NCBI RefSeq assembly: GCF_011762185.1
Contig: NZ_JAASQJ010000003.1
Coordinates: forward strand, 62,001-126,000
DNA: 64,000 bases
Origin: Dyadobacter arcticus
Lineage (GTDB): Bacteria; Bacteroidota; Bacteroidia; Cytophagales; Spirosomataceae
Direction: 5' to 3'
In this document: positions 45,236 through 55,115 of the stretch, one piece after another
Layout of the letters: the number at the start of each line of letters is the position of its first letter
Position numbering within the stretch: position 1 is the first letter of the stretch
Position numbers and translations under genes: made by a program
The notes under the pieces: generated by a model
Told to the model about the DNA's origin: nothing
Seen by the model: only the letters and a program-made list of their open reading frames with translations
Databases searched by the model: none

Positions 45236-45937
45236 TTGAAAAACTGGTTTTGGCTTGGGGTTATTTTGTTATTTTCAAGAGGTATTACAGCGCAAACAAC
45301 GATTCAGAAGGACAGCTTGAAAACTCAAAATGTCCCGGTTGTATTGAGTGATAGCATGATTATCGCCGCTGCAGATTCGTTAAAAAAAGTTAAAAGCAGC
45401 GATTCGACAAAGTTTTTTCCTGTTCCCCGGACAGCTACAAAACTCGCTCTTATACCTGGAATGGGGCAGATTTATAATCGGGATTATTGGAAAGCTCCCA
45501 TTGTATATGTAGCATTCGGAGGTGGGCTTTATGCTTATTATCTTAATTCAATTAAATACCGCGACTACCTCAATGCCTACAAGCAGTTTTTTATATTGGA
45601 TAAGGATAGTGTTGATTACGGAAATCTAAAGCCGGAATTGGTTGATTCAACGGTATCTGTTCGGGTGAGGAATTTATTGAATACCAATAGCGAGTATTTG
45701 CCTGCAACAAAAGACCAGGCCGCCCGGGGAAAGAATTACTGGCGTCGCAACCGGGGATTTGCGTTGATTGTGACAGGACTTATATATACGCTTTCCATCA
45801 TAGAAGCAAATGTCGCCGCGCATTTAAAAACGTTTGATTTATCAGACGACCTGACATTAAGAATAGAACCCAAGTTGCAGCAACCAGCCATGAGAACACC
45901 AACTCCTGGGGTCAGACTGGTTTTCAATATAAAGTAG
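45236..45937 (+). CDS. DUF5683 domain protein
   Basis: 233 residues from a TTG start three bases after parB. Signal peptide (NWFWLGVILLFSRGITAQ), then the DUF5683 segment with a hydrophobic ALIPGMGQIYNRDYWKAP stretch and a membrane helix near GFALIVTGLIYTLSI. The function is unknown, but it accompanies parAB and dapB across the phylum. Confidence 0.83.
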   Translation: MKNWFWLGVILLFSRGITAQTTIQKDSLKTQNVPVVLSDSMIIAAADSLKKVKSSDSTKFFPVPRTATKLALIPGMGQIYNRDYWKAPIVYVAFGGGLYAYYLNSIKYRDYLNAYKQFFILDKDSVDYGNLKPELVDSTVSVRVRNLLNTNSEYLPATKDQAARGKNYWRRNRGFALIVTGLIYTLSIIEANVAAHLKTFDLSDDLTLRIEPKLQQPAMRTPTPGVRLVFNIK

Positions 45938-45968
45938 GAGATATTATTATGATTCAAATCGTTAGTTA

Positions 45969-46688
45969 ATGAGAATACTGTTACTTGGGTATGGTAAAAT
46001 GGGGAAAACAATTGAGCAGATTGCTCTTGAAAGAGGACATACCATTGCTGGTAAAATTGACATCCAGAACCGCCCGGAAATGGATAGACTTGGTTCCGAT
46101 GACGTGGATGTTGCCATTGAATTCAGTTCTCCGGAAGCCGCCTTTGACAACATTACTTATTGCCTGAAAAAAGGGTGGCCGGTGGTAAGTGGTACAACCG
46201 GCTGGCTCGAACATCGCAGTGAAATTGAAAATCTTTGCAACGAACAATCAGGCGCATTTTTTTATGCATCTAATTATAGCATTGGCGTAAACCTCTTTTT
46301 TCGTCTGAATCGCCAACTGGCGCGTATGATGAATAGTCAGGATTATCAGCGTTCCATGACAGAGATCCATCATATACATAAGCTTGATGCGCCAAGCGGT
46401 ACTGCCATAACCCTCGCCGAAGGCATCGTGGAAGAAACGGAGAGTTTGAGCGGATGGAAACTCGCACCAGAAGATCAGGAAGGGTATCTGCAGATCGTTT
46501 CTAAACGAATTGGCGAAGTCCCTGGCACGCACATTGTTCGTTACGAATCCGCAGTGGACGCCATTGAAATATCACACACCGCACATAACCGTGCAGGTTT
46601 CGCACTTGGCGCAGTGATTTCAGCGGAATGGTTGTCAGGAAGAAACGGCGTTTTCGGAATGGATGACCTTCTCAAAAATTTAGATTAA
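45969..46688 (+). CDS. dapB: 4-hydroxy-tetrahydrodipicolinate reductase
   Basis: 239 residues. NAD(P)H-binding GYGKMGKTI, VVSGTTGW, and the catalytic EIHHIHKLDAPSGTA with paired His and Lys. It makes tetrahydrodipicolinate for lysine and meso-diaminopimelate, hence for peptidoglycan. Confidence 0.96.
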   Translation: MRILLLGYGKMGKTIEQIALERGHTIAGKIDIQNRPEMDRLGSDDVDVAIEFSSPEAAFDNITYCLKKGWPVVSGTTGWLEHRSEIENLCNEQSGAFFYASNYSIGVNLFFRLNRQLARMMNSQDYQRSMTEIHHIHKLDAPSGTAITLAEGIVEETESLSGWKLAPEDQEGYLQIVSKRIGEVPGTHIVRYESAVDAIEISHTAHNRAGFALGAVISAEWLSGRNGVFGMDDLLKNLD

Positions 46689-46717
46689 TACTTTTAAACT
46701 ACCAATAATCGCATAGG

Positions 46718-47854
46718 ATGGCTATTAATAAAGAATTGACTTCCAGTCCAATTCAAACTAGAAAGAAGAAATCACCAATACGGGAATGGTTTGATTCAAT
46801 ATTATTTGCAGTCATAGCGGCGACATTGATACGCTGGCTATTTTTTGAGGCCTTTACAATACCCACGCCCTCGATGGAGAATAGCCTTTTGGTAGGTGAT
46901 TTTCTATTCGTAAGTAAATTACATTATGGCACCCGTACACCCAAAACGCCTCTTCAGGTACCATTGACACACCAGACTATCTGGGGGACAAACATTCCGT
47001 CTTATACCGACGCCATCCAGTTACCTCAATACCGTCTGCCTGGTTTCAGTGATGTAAAACGGGGCGATGTGGTTGTCTTCAATTATCCTCCCGAATTGCA
47101 ACATCCGCTTGATCTTAAGACCAATTACATTAAGCGTTGCGTCGGATTGCCTGGTGATAGGCTGGAAGTAAGGGATTTGCAAGTGTATGCCAATGGTGTT
47201 GCCGAGGAGAATCCGGTGAGAATGGAGAATGAATATTTTGTTGCTACCAGTACGACGGTGAATGAGACAAAGGTTTTTAAAGAAAACGGCGTTTCTGAAT
47301 ACAATGCTTATACTGAGAGCTATAATGACACCATTCCGAGCAATGACCAACAGGGTTACCTGTTGTTTACGACCGTGGAAATTGCCGCTAAGCTGAAAGC
47401 CTATGATTTTGTGAAAAGTATTACACTGGTAAAATCGTCCAGGGATATCAGTGAGCCAATGCTTTTTCCAACTTCAACATTATTTAAGTGGAACAGAGAC
47501 AATTACGGTCCGGTGACTGTTCCTAAGAAAGGGGTTACAGTACCGCTAACACCTGAGAATGTGGCCATGTATGGGACGGTTATAAAACATTATGAAGAAA
47601 ATGAGGATGTTGTTGTGGATGAAAAGTCTATTAAAATTGCGGGCAAGGTAATCGACGCATATACATTCAAGCAGGATTACTTCTTTATGATGGGAGATAA
47701 CCGCCATAATTCTGCGGACTCGCGTTATTGGGGATTTGTACCCAAGGATCATATTGTAGGCAAAGCAGTATTTGTATGGATGTCCATTGATCCTAACCCA
47801 ACCAGCTTGTTTAATAAAATTCGCTGGAACCGTCTGTTCCGGGTGATCAATTAA
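46718..47854 (+). CDS. lepB: Signal peptidase I (first of a tandem pair)
   Basis: 378 residues. One N-terminal membrane helix, the catalytic Ser S52 in PTPSMENSLLVGD, catalytic Lys K139 in YIKRCVGLPGD, and the end box MMGDNRHNSADSRYWGFVP. About 120 residues are inserted between the Lys box and the final box, as is usual in this phylum. It cuts signal peptides from exported proteins. Confidence 0.95.
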   Translation: MAINKELTSSPIQTRKKKSPIREWFDSILFAVIAATLIRWLFFEAFTIPTPSMENSLLVGDFLFVSKLHYGTRTPKTPLQVPLTHQTIWGTNIPSYTDAIQLPQYRLPGFSDVKRGDVVVFNYPPELQHPLDLKTNYIKRCVGLPGDRLEVRDLQVYANGVAEENPVRMENEYFVATSTTVNETKVFKENGVSEYNAYTESYNDTIPSNDQQGYLLFTTVEIAAKLKAYDFVKSITLVKSSRDISEPMLFPTSTLFKWNRDNYGPVTVPKKGVTVPLTPENVAMYGTVIKHYEENEDVVVDEKSIKIAGKVIDAYTFKQDYFFMMGDNRHNSADSRYWGFVPKDHIVGKAVFVWMSIDPNPTSLFNKIRWNRLFRVIN

Positions 47855-47877
47855 TTTATATTAATAGCTTATGTTAG

Positions 47878-47908
47878 AGAGGAGGTCAAAACGACTTCCT
47901 CTTTTTCA
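47878..47908 (+). terminator. Terminator between the two lepB genes
   Basis: AGAGGAGGTC pairs with GACTTCCTCT (one G-T wobble) around a 5-base loop and is followed by TTTT, 23 bases after the first lepB stop. The second copy must then have its own promoter or depend on read-through. Confidence 0.75.
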
Positions 47909-47985
47909 TTTATATATAAATAAATTTAATATGACTGTTTATTTGCTACTCCGATTGCGTTATCTTGCAATCAAAAATAATCGCC

Positions 47986-49164
47986 ATGCCAGTCACAGAA
48001 CTATTTCAAAAGTCAACAAAACAGAAAAAAAAGAAGTCCTCAGTCCGAGAATGGCTTGATTCAGTTTTGTTTGCAGTTGTTGCTGCGACGATTATCAGAT
48101 GGCTATTTTTCAGTGCTTTCGTGATACCAACTCCTTCAATGGAAAATAGCCTTCTGGTCGGTGACTATCTGTTTGTCAGCCGGCTCCATTATGGTACTAC
48201 CACACCCATCACACCATTGCAAGTGCCTTTAACTCACCAAACCATTTGGGGGACAAAAATTCCCTCATACGTAGATTGGATCCAACTGCCACAGTTTCGG
48301 CTTTCTGGATTTGTGGATGTAAAAAATGGAGATGTAATTGTGTTCAACCTGCCCGTTGAGCATCCAAACGCATTCACAAAATACAGCAATGTGCTGCCTG
48401 ATCTTCATCCCCACCCCACCGACCTGCGATCCAATTACATTAAACGCTGTGTTGCCATTGCGGGCGATCAGCTGGAAGTAAAAGGAGGTCAGGTTTATGT
48501 TAATGGAGAAATACAGGTTAACCCTGCCCGGATGCAGAGCGAATATATTGTGTCAGTATCAACGCCCGTAAATGAGGAAAATGTTTTTCACAAGAATGGT
48601 ATATCCGACTATTCACAATTTACAGAGACATTTAATGATAGTATTGCTGCAAATGACGAGTTTGGTTATGTAGTCAAAACAACATCTGACCTGGCCAGCA
48701 AGCTTAAAACATATGATTTCGTAAAAAGAATCGAGCCAATAATGCTAAGTAAGGGTTTAAAAGAGCCATTTCTGTTCCCTACGACGGACTTATTGGATTG
48801 GAATAAAGATAATTATGGTCCGTTAACGATTCCCAAAAAAGGGACAAAAGTAACATTGACCGGCTCAAACATCGATCTTTATGGTGAGATCATCAAGAAT
48901 TATGAAGGTAGTGAAGGGATTGTGCTGGAAAGCGGCAGGATTACGCAGAACGGTAAGCCGCTTAGTCAGTACACATTCAAACAGGATTACTATTTCATGA
49001 TGGGCGATAATCGCCACGACTCGGCTGATTCTAGATATTGGGGCTTTGTACCCAAGGATCATATCGTTGGAAAGGCAGTTTTTGTTTGGATGTCCATAGA
49101 TCCAAACCCGACCAATTTCTTCAATAAGATACGCTGGGACAGGATTTTTCGGACTATCAAATAA
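47986..49164 (+). CDS. lepB: Signal peptidase I (second of a tandem pair)
   Basis: 392 residues from ATG 47986, closely similar to the preceding gene along its whole length. Catalytic Ser S51 and Lys K153 (YIKRCVAIAGD) and the final box MMGDNRHDSADSRYWGFVP are kept. The main differences are in an extra loop before the Lys box (about residues 125-147) and in the central insert. It is a tandem duplication and may have a different substrate preference. Confidence 0.94.
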   Translation: MPVTELFQKSTKQKKKKSSVREWLDSVLFAVVAATIIRWLFFSAFVIPTPSMENSLLVGDYLFVSRLHYGTTTPITPLQVPLTHQTIWGTKIPSYVDWIQLPQFRLSGFVDVKNGDVIVFNLPVEHPNAFTKYSNVLPDLHPHPTDLRSNYIKRCVAIAGDQLEVKGGQVYVNGEIQVNPARMQSEYIVSVSTPVNEENVFHKNGISDYSQFTETFNDSIAANDEFGYVVKTTSDLASKLKTYDFVKRIEPIMLSKGLKEPFLFPTTDLLDWNKDNYGPLTIPKKGTKVTLTGSNIDLYGEIIKNYEGSEGIVLESGRITQNGKPLSQYTFKQDYYFMMGDNRHDSADSRYWGFVPKDHIVGKAVFVWMSIDPNPTNFFNKIRWDRIFRTIK

Positions 49165-49211
49165 CAAAAAACAGGAAGTGTAGCCTTACACTTCCTGTTT
49201 TTTGTTATTTG
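49158..49211. terminator. Bidirectional terminator, perfect 25-bp stem
   Basis: Bases 49158-49182 are exactly reverse-complementary to 49187-49211 with the 4-base loop GCCT. The stem core ACAGGAAGTGTA is flanked by A and T runs, so it works on both strands. It covers the last codons of lepB and separates it from the convergent GH13 gene. Confidence 0.93.
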
Positions 49212-49221
49212 AATTGACGTA

Positions 49222-51045
49222 TCAGTCTTCCTGGGAGAAAACCAGAGCACTATACGGTGGTATGGTAAGTGTTACGTGATCAGTTAAATTGTCAAGTTCA
49301 CCTTGCATCGTTTCAGAATCGATAATGCCGAGATTTGAGAATTCCCGGTCGTAATTTCCGTTGTCGCTGTTGAACCGAAGATGCCACTTACCAGCTCTCG
49401 GAAACCCAACTTTATAATCGGAATAGGCTTCTATTGAAAAATTGAATACGACGACTACGCTATCCTTTGGGCCACCAACATCCCAGCGATGCATAACAAT
49501 CACTTTTTTATCATTATCGGCGCGGATGATCTGCGTGTTTTGTCCTTGCAAACCCTTGGTAACGCCAAACCAGTTTCTCCGAATGTGGATCAAATCTCTG
49601 TGCAGCGACGCAAATCCGCTGAATTTTTCAAGTCGCGTCCAGTCTATCGGATCGCTATCTGAAAACCATTTATCTTCCAGCATCGGCTGGCCCTGAAATA
49701 TCATAGGAATTCCTGGCGAAGTGAGTACCAACGCAACTCCCAATGCAGCACGTTTCTTAGAAAACCAGTTGTCGACATCACCATCAGCGATCTCCTGGGC
49801 TACTCTTGCCTGGCCGTTGGCTACTTCATCATGGGATTCCGTATAAATGATACGCTGAAAGGAATCGGTATTGTAGCGGTTCATAATCGCCCCTACCACT
49901 GCATTCATATCCCTCTGCTGATCATCAGCCTTAATGATGGCATCTCTGATCGTGTGTACAAAATCGGCATCCCATTGGGAACCATAGCCCATACCACCAT
50001 TTTCAACATCATTTGTAATAAAATCCAGAGAATGCATATCTTCTGCAATAGTAATACAGTTAGGGCAGCATTCACTTATGGCTTTATTGATTCCTTGGAT
50101 CATCGAGATTCCTTCTGGTAGGTCATTCCCAGGATTTCCATCGGCCTTGACATTTCTGATGTAGGGCACCATATCCATCCGCAAACCGTCCACCCTATAA
50201 TCTTTAATCCACATCATGGCATTGTCATGAATGTATTGACGTACTTCCCTGCGACCAAAGTCTGGTCTGGTACTTCCCCACGGAGTTTCCGATTTCCAAT
50301 CGTTATAAAAATAGATTCCACCTCCATCGTTCTCATGCCATCCGTCAAATTGCCATAAGTCGAGATCAGAAGGTCCGAAATGATTGTACACTACGTCCAG
50401 AATAACGGCTATCCCAGCTTCATGAGCAGCCTTTACGAAAGCTTTAAGGCCGTCGGGGCCACCATAATCAGATTCTATTGCAAATGGGTTTGCGGGATTA
50501 TATCCCCAGGAGCGATCTCCCGGAAACTCAGAACAGGGCATTAATTCAACAGCGTTGAAACCCATATCCTTTAAATAGTCTAATTTTTCAATAGCCGTAT
50601 AAAGGGTTCCAACATGGTCGTTTTCCTTTACGTGAAATGTCCCAACGTGCAGTTCATAAATGACCAGTTCGTGCCAGCTTGGGATTTGAAAGGATACATT
50701 GTGCCAATTGAATGATGCATGATTGTAAACGACGCAATTTCCAGCTGAATTGGTCATTTTTAATGAATATGGGTCATTTCTATATAGATCGCCGGAAGTT
50801 GTTTTCAGTAAAAATTTATATTCATCTCCCTCCTTCGAATTTTCAACGAGAGCGCCCCAAAACCCATTTTCTTCCTGCTTAAGTGGATTAGCGGTTTGAT
50901 TCCAATCGTTAAAACTTCCTACAACCATTACACCATCAGCGTGTGGCGCCCAAACCCTATAAAACACTCCTTCCGGATAACATGTTGCCCCCATTCCTTC
51001 AAAATGCTGTATAGCAGGCCTTTCTTCTGTCTGTAAATTTTCCAT
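49222..51045 (-). CDS. GH13 alpha-amylase family protein, branching-enzyme-like
   Basis: 607 residues. N-terminal CBM48-like domain (FYRVWAPHADGVMVVGSFNDW), then a GH13 barrel with the four conserved regions: DVVYNHFG, DGLRMDMVP (nucleophile Asp), TIAEDMH (acid Glu) and YTESHDE, and a C-terminal beta domain. The layout matches 1,4-alpha-glucan branching enzymes and related debranching enzymes, but it is shorter than classic GlgB. No signal peptide, so cytoplasmic glycogen metabolism is likely. No other glg genes are nearby. Confidence 0.87.
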   Translation of the reverse strand: MENLQTEERPAIQHFEGMGATCYPEGVFYRVWAPHADGVMVVGSFNDWNQTANPLKQEENGFWGALVENSKEGDEYKFLLKTTSGDLYRNDPYSLKMTNSAGNCVVYNHASFNWHNVSFQIPSWHELVIYELHVGTFHVKENDHVGTLYTAIEKLDYLKDMGFNAVELMPCSEFPGDRSWGYNPANPFAIESDYGGPDGLKAFVKAAHEAGIAVILDVVYNHFGPSDLDLWQFDGWHENDGGGIYFYNDWKSETPWGSTRPDFGRREVRQYIHDNAMMWIKDYRVDGLRMDMVPYIRNVKADGNPGNDLPEGISMIQGINKAISECCPNCITIAEDMHSLDFITNDVENGGMGYGSQWDADFVHTIRDAIIKADDQQRDMNAVVGAIMNRYNTDSFQRIIYTESHDEVANGQARVAQEIADGDVDNWFSKKRAALGVALVLTSPGIPMIFQGQPMLEDKWFSDSDPIDWTRLEKFSGFASLHRDLIHIRRNWFGVTKGLQGQNTQIIRADNDKKVIVMHRWDVGGPKDSVVVVFNFSIEAYSDYKVGFPRAGKWHLRFNSDNGNYDREFSNLGIIDSETMQGELDNLTDHVTLTIPPYSALVFSQED

Positions 51046-51162
51046 ATACTCTTTGAGTATTATTATTATTTTTGAGGTAAGCTTCTAAACGTATACTGGC
51101 AAAATGTGTGCCAGATAAGTATACGCGCAGGGGATTTCATTCCAACTCAAAACACACTATAT

Positions 51163-52287
51163 ATGTTACCCTCCGACGAAACAGAGAAGATCTGTATTCT
51201 TGCTTTAATTCAAACGCCTGGTGTAGGCTCTGTTACCATTCGTCAGCTAATCAGTTATTGCGGCGGCGCCTCCAATGTTTTCCTTTCTGATTATAAAAAA
51301 TTGATAAAAATCCCTGGGATAGGAGATAAGGTTGTGAAAGCCGTATTGAGCAAAAGCTTCTTGCAGCTCGCTGAAATTGAATATCAAAAATGCACTGATA
51401 CCAGCGTACAACTCCATTTTTACAATGATGCCACTTTCCCCTCAAGATTAAAGGCCTTATATGATGCACCTGTCGTCCTTTACTCAAAAGGTAACATTGA
51501 CTTCAATGCAGCACGAACCGTAGGCATTGTTGGGACGCGTCAGATCAGCGACTATGGAAAAGCAGTGACAGAAAATACGATTAAGGATCTGGAACCGTAC
51601 AAAACACTTGTTGTAAGCGGCCTTGCTTATGGCGTAGACATTACGGCTCATCGTGCTTGCCTGAAAACCAACCTGCCAACGGTTGGGGTTATGGCGAGCG
51701 GGCTGGACATCATTTACCCTTCTTCACATAAACGTACCGCTCAGGAAATGCAGGAAATGGGCGGAATAGTTACCGAAAATACTTTGGGGACAAAGCCCGA
51801 CTTCATGAGATTTCCGGCCCGCAACAGAATTATTGCTGGGCTAAGTGACGTTACAATTGTAATAGAATCCGGTAAAAAAGGAGGAAGTCTGATCACAGTT
51901 GAATTTGCCCAGAATTACCATCGTGATGTGTATGCCGTTCCTGGTATGATTGGGAGCGGGCAATCGGAAGGATGCAATTACCTAATCAGAGATCACAAGG
52001 CATCGATTTTCACTTCTGTGGAGGATATGGCAAATGCATTGGGATGGAATCAGGAAAAGAAACCTGAAAATATTACGAAGGTATTTCCTGAACCAATTAG
52101 CTTTGATGGGTTCACCCAAGACGAGGGTCAGGTATTGTCCCTGATAAAACAGAAAGGGTGTATGCAGATAGACGAATTAGCCTGGCAGTCGGGAATGCAT
52201 TTAAACAAATTGGCGACGCTTCTTTTAAATCTGGAATTCCAGGGAATGGTCCGGTCGCTACCGGGAAAAAAATATGCATTGATCTAA
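51163..52287 (+). CDS. dprA: DNA processing protein DprA
   Basis: 374 residues from ATG 51163; a GTG frame from 51106 is possible but adds non-conserved residues. N-terminal helix-hairpin-helix (LIKIPGIGDKVV), then the Rossmann-like core with VGIVGTRQISDYG, VSGLAYGVDITAH, GLDIIYP and GGSLITVEFA, and a C-terminal winged helix. It loads RecA on incoming single-stranded DNA during transformation. TATTTTTG at 51067-51074 is a possible -7 element. Confidence 0.94.
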   Translation: MLPSDETEKICILALIQTPGVGSVTIRQLISYCGGASNVFLSDYKKLIKIPGIGDKVVKAVLSKSFLQLAEIEYQKCTDTSVQLHFYNDATFPSRLKALYDAPVVLYSKGNIDFNAARTVGIVGTRQISDYGKAVTENTIKDLEPYKTLVVSGLAYGVDITAHRACLKTNLPTVGVMASGLDIIYPSSHKRTAQEMQEMGGIVTENTLGTKPDFMRFPARNRIIAGLSDVTIVIESGKKGGSLITVEFAQNYHRDVYAVPGMIGSGQSEGCNYLIRDHKASIFTSVEDMANALGWNQEKKPENITKVFPEPISFDGFTQDEGQVLSLIKQKGCMQIDELAWQSGMHLNKLATLLLNLEFQGMVRSLPGKKYALI

Positions 52288-52292
52288 ATTAA

Positions 52293-52922
52293 ATGGGTAA
52301 AAGCACCAAATAATATATCCGGGAAGGGGAGGGGTTAACGATTGAGTTTAAGAGGACGGTCGACAGTACTTTTAAGATTGCCAAAACCCTGGTTTCTTTT
52401 GCCAATACATCCGGCGGAAATTTGATCATCGGCATAGCCGATAACGGAGCAATAATTGGGATAGAGTCGGAATTGAACGAACTCCAGAAACTCGAAAAAG
52501 CCACAAGGGAACTTATTGAACCCCTTATTCTGATCAGCTTAAAATCGGAGATCCTGGATGGAAAAAGAATTTTGCACATTGAAGTGCTGGAAAGCGCAGA
52601 TAAACCGCATTACGCGATCAACGAAAGAGGAGAACGCATCATTTACATCAGGGTAAAAGACAAAAGCCTGCCGATACCAAGGTTATTGCTTTACGGTGAA
52701 GGGGACGCGGAAACTGAGAAGTTACTGGGAAGTAAGCACGTGAAGACGCTGATAAACTACTTGAAAGAGACGGATTTTGTTACTGCAAAGATATTTTCCA
52801 AAATAATCAATATTTCAGAAAAGAGGGCTGAGCGAATGTTGCAGGATTTGGCTACGAGGCAGATTCTTCTAAAAATAAATCAAAATAAGCATGAAATATT
52901 CAGCTTGAAATGGGCAAAGTAA
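52293..52922 (+). pseudogene. AlbA_2 (Schlafen-type) DNA-binding protein with early in-frame stop
   Basis: The frame encodes an AlbA_2 domain (EGLTIEFKRTV, then SFANTSGGNLIIGIADNG) and a C-terminal winged-helix-like end. An ATG at 52293 in the right frame is followed by TAA at 52311-52313 after six codons. The next usual start codons (CTG 52389, TTG 52422) lie inside or beyond the conserved EFK block, so they would remove it. Changing the stop to CAA would give a normal N-terminus. It is either a recent pseudogene, a rare start codon at ATC/ATT, or a sequence error. Confidence 0.6.
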
Positions 52923-52957
52923 AAGGCACCTGATCATTCGATTCAAGTGCCTTTTTG
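52921..52957. terminator. Bidirectional terminator between AlbA_2 gene and FKBP gene
   Basis: AAAAGGCAC at 52921-52929 pairs with GTGCCTTTT at 52947-52955 around a 17-base loop that contains a further TGA/TCA pair. It overlaps the stop codon of the AlbA_2 frame and lies 4 bases from the convergent FKBP gene end. Confidence 0.82.
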
Positions 52958-52960
52958 CAT

Positions 52961-53392
52961 CTACTTAATGGCCACGAGTTCCAGTTCAAAAATTAAGTCC
53001 TGGCCTGCAAGAGGATGATTTGCATCCAGAATAACATATTCTTCGGTAACCTCACAAACCACCACAGGTATCACCTGTCCGTTTCCATCCTGATGCATAT
53101 TGAGCGTTCCGCCAATTTCCAAGGGAACATCCGCGGGAATTTGTGCGCGCTCAAAATTAATGATCATTTCCTCGTTAATCGGGCCATACGCCTCCGCATT
53201 TGGGATATGAATTGTTTTCTTGTCTCCGATTTCCATGCCGGTCACACCATCATCGAAACCCTTGATCACCTGACCGCTTCCTAATGTAAAATTCAGAGGT
53301 TCGCGTCCCTCAGAAGAATCAAAAAGTTGTCCGTCCGGCAAAGTTCCTTTATAGTGAACCTCCACATTATCACCTGTCTGCGCCTGCTTCAT
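52961..53392 (-). CDS. FKBP-type peptidyl-prolyl isomerase, SlyD-like
   Basis: 143 residues. The FKBP N-terminal strand VEVHYKGTLPDGQLFDSSEG, GSGQVIKGFDDGVTGM, then an IF (insert-in-flap) domain and the ending DANHPLAGQDLIFELELV are typical of SlyD. The metal-binding His-rich tail of E. coli SlyD is missing. It assists protein folding in the cytoplasm. TAATTTTG (complement of 53454-53461) is a possible -7 element. Confidence 0.93.
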   Translation of the reverse strand: MKQAQTGDNVEVHYKGTLPDGQLFDSSEGREPLNFTLGSGQVIKGFDDGVTGMEIGDKKTIHIPNAEAYGPINEEMIINFERAQIPADVPLEIGGTLNMHQDGNGQVIPVVVCEVTEEYVILDANHPLAGQDLIFELELVAIK

Positions 53393-53458
53393 CGTAATTA
53401 TTTATCTAGTTAAAAAATGTCCTGCTCCTGAAAAGCGATCAGAAATAGGTTGTCAAAA

Positions 53459-54934
53459 TTAATATGCTCGTGCAAAAACAACCCTGCCCGCAGAGGGTTT
53501 TCCAGAGTAGATACAGGTCCCATTTTCTTGCTTCTGATCAAGAGGGATGCACCGGATGGTGGCTTTTGTCTCTTCTTTTATCTTCTCTTCAGTCTCGGAA
53601 GTCCCGTCCCAGTGGGCCAGAACAAATCCGCCTGTGGTATCCAAAATGCTATTGAATTCTTCAAAGGTATCGGCCCGAAAGGTATTCTCATTCTTAAATG
53701 CCAGCGCCTTATTATAAATCGATTCCTGAATGTTGTCCAGCAGCGACTGAATATGCAATGCAATACCATCCAAAGAAACTGTTTCTTTGGTCTTGGTGTC
53801 CCGTCTTGCAACTTCCACGGTTCCGTTTTCCAGATCTCTTGCGCCCATTGCCAGACGTACGGGAACTCCTTTCAATTCGTATTCAGCGAATTTGTAGCCT
53901 GGCTTGTAAGCATCATTGTTGTCATATTTTACGCTGATGCCAAGCTTTTTAAGATCTTTCACTATTTCGGATACCTTATCAGAAATTTGCGACAGCTGCT
54001 CTTCATTTTTGTAAATCGGAACAATGACTACCTGGATCGGGGCAAGTTTTGGAGGCAGGATTAGGCCATTATCATCTGAATGTGCCATAATCAAAGCGCC
54101 CATTAAACGCGTGCTCACTCCCCACGACGTTCCCCAAACATATTCAAGCTTACCGTCCTTATCCTGAAATTTCACATCAAACGCTGTCGCGAAATTTTGC
54201 CCTAAAAAGTGTGACGTACCGGCTTGTAAAGCTTTGCCATCCTGCATTAAGGCTTCAATACAGTAGGTATCTTCTGCTCCTGCAAAGCGTTCATTTTCCG
54301 TTTTTCTGCCTTTGACAACTGGCATTGCCATCCATTCTTCTGCAAACTGCGCATATATCTCAAGCATTTGCTTTGTTTCTGCAACCGCTTCGGTGGAAGT
54401 AGCATGGGCGGTGTGGCCTTCCTGCCAAAGAAATTCTGCGGTTCTCAGAAAAAGCCGGGTACGCATTTCCCAGCGAACTACATTGGCCCATTGGTTAATC
54501 AGTAAAGGAAGATCTCTATAAGATTGGATCCAGTTTTTGTAAGTACTCCAAATAACTGTCTCAGAAGTAGGACGAACAATCAGTTCTTCTTCCAGTTTGG
54601 CGTCCGGATCGACAATAACCCCTTTGCCGTTTGGATCATTTTTTAACCGATAATGCGTAACAACAGCGCACTCCTTGGCAAATCCCTCCACATGTGAAGC
54701 TTCCTTACTCAGATAGGATTTTGGGATAAATAATGGGAAATAAGCATTGCTATGACCTGTTTCTTTGAACATATCATCCAATGCCCGCTGCATCTTTTCC
54801 CAGATGGAGTAACCATAAGGTTTAATCACCATACAGCCCCGTACAGCTGAATTTTCGGCTAAATCAGCCCTTTTCACTAGTTCATTATACCATTCGGAGT
54901 AGTTTTCACTTCGGGTAGGTAGTGCTTTACTCAT
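53459..54934 (-). CDS. proS: Prolyl-tRNA synthetase
   Basis: 491 residues from ATG 54934; this is the short archaeal/eukaryote-like ProS type (no insertion domain between motifs 2 and 3), common in the phylum. Class II motifs are visible: [40 protein letters not shown], and [24 protein letters not shown]. The C-terminal zinc-type extension ends in Tyr. TATCTTTG (complement of 55001-55008) fits a -7 element about 70 bases upstream. Confidence 0.96.
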   Translation of the reverse strand: MSKALPTRSENYSEWYNELVKRADLAENSAVRGCMVIKPYGYSIWEKMQRALDDMFKETGHSNAYFPLFIPKSYLSKEASHVEGFAKECAVVTHYRLKNDPNGKGVIVDPDAKLEEELIVRPTSETVIWSTYKNWIQSYRDLPLLINQWANVVRWEMRTRLFLRTAEFLWQEGHTAHATSTEAVAETKQMLEIYAQFAEEWMAMPVVKGRKTENERFAGAEDTYCIEALMQDGKALQAGTSHFLGQNFATAFDVKFQDKDGKLEYVWGTSWGVSTRLMGALIMAHSDDNGLILPPKLAPIQVVIVPIYKNEEQLSQISDKVSEIVKDLKKLGISVKYDNNDAYKPGYKFAEYELKGVPVRLAMGARDLENGTVEVARRDTKTKETVSLDGIALHIQSLLDNIQESIYNKALAFKNENTFRADTFEEFNSILDTTGGFVLAHWDGTSETEEKIKEETKATIRCIPLDQKQENGTCIYSGKPSAGRVVFARAY

Positions 54935-55115
54935 TATTAGGATTATTTTGTAATTAAAATGGAGAATATCATCGTCGAAAACCCGTTTTTGCAGGACTTG
55001 CAAAGATAGTTTTTTATGTTAACTTTGGAATTAATGTATTGTAACGGTCGTTTACATACTAGTTAGGAATGATTTTATATATAAATTAGCAACAAACTTT
55101 TAATCCTTTAAAGCC

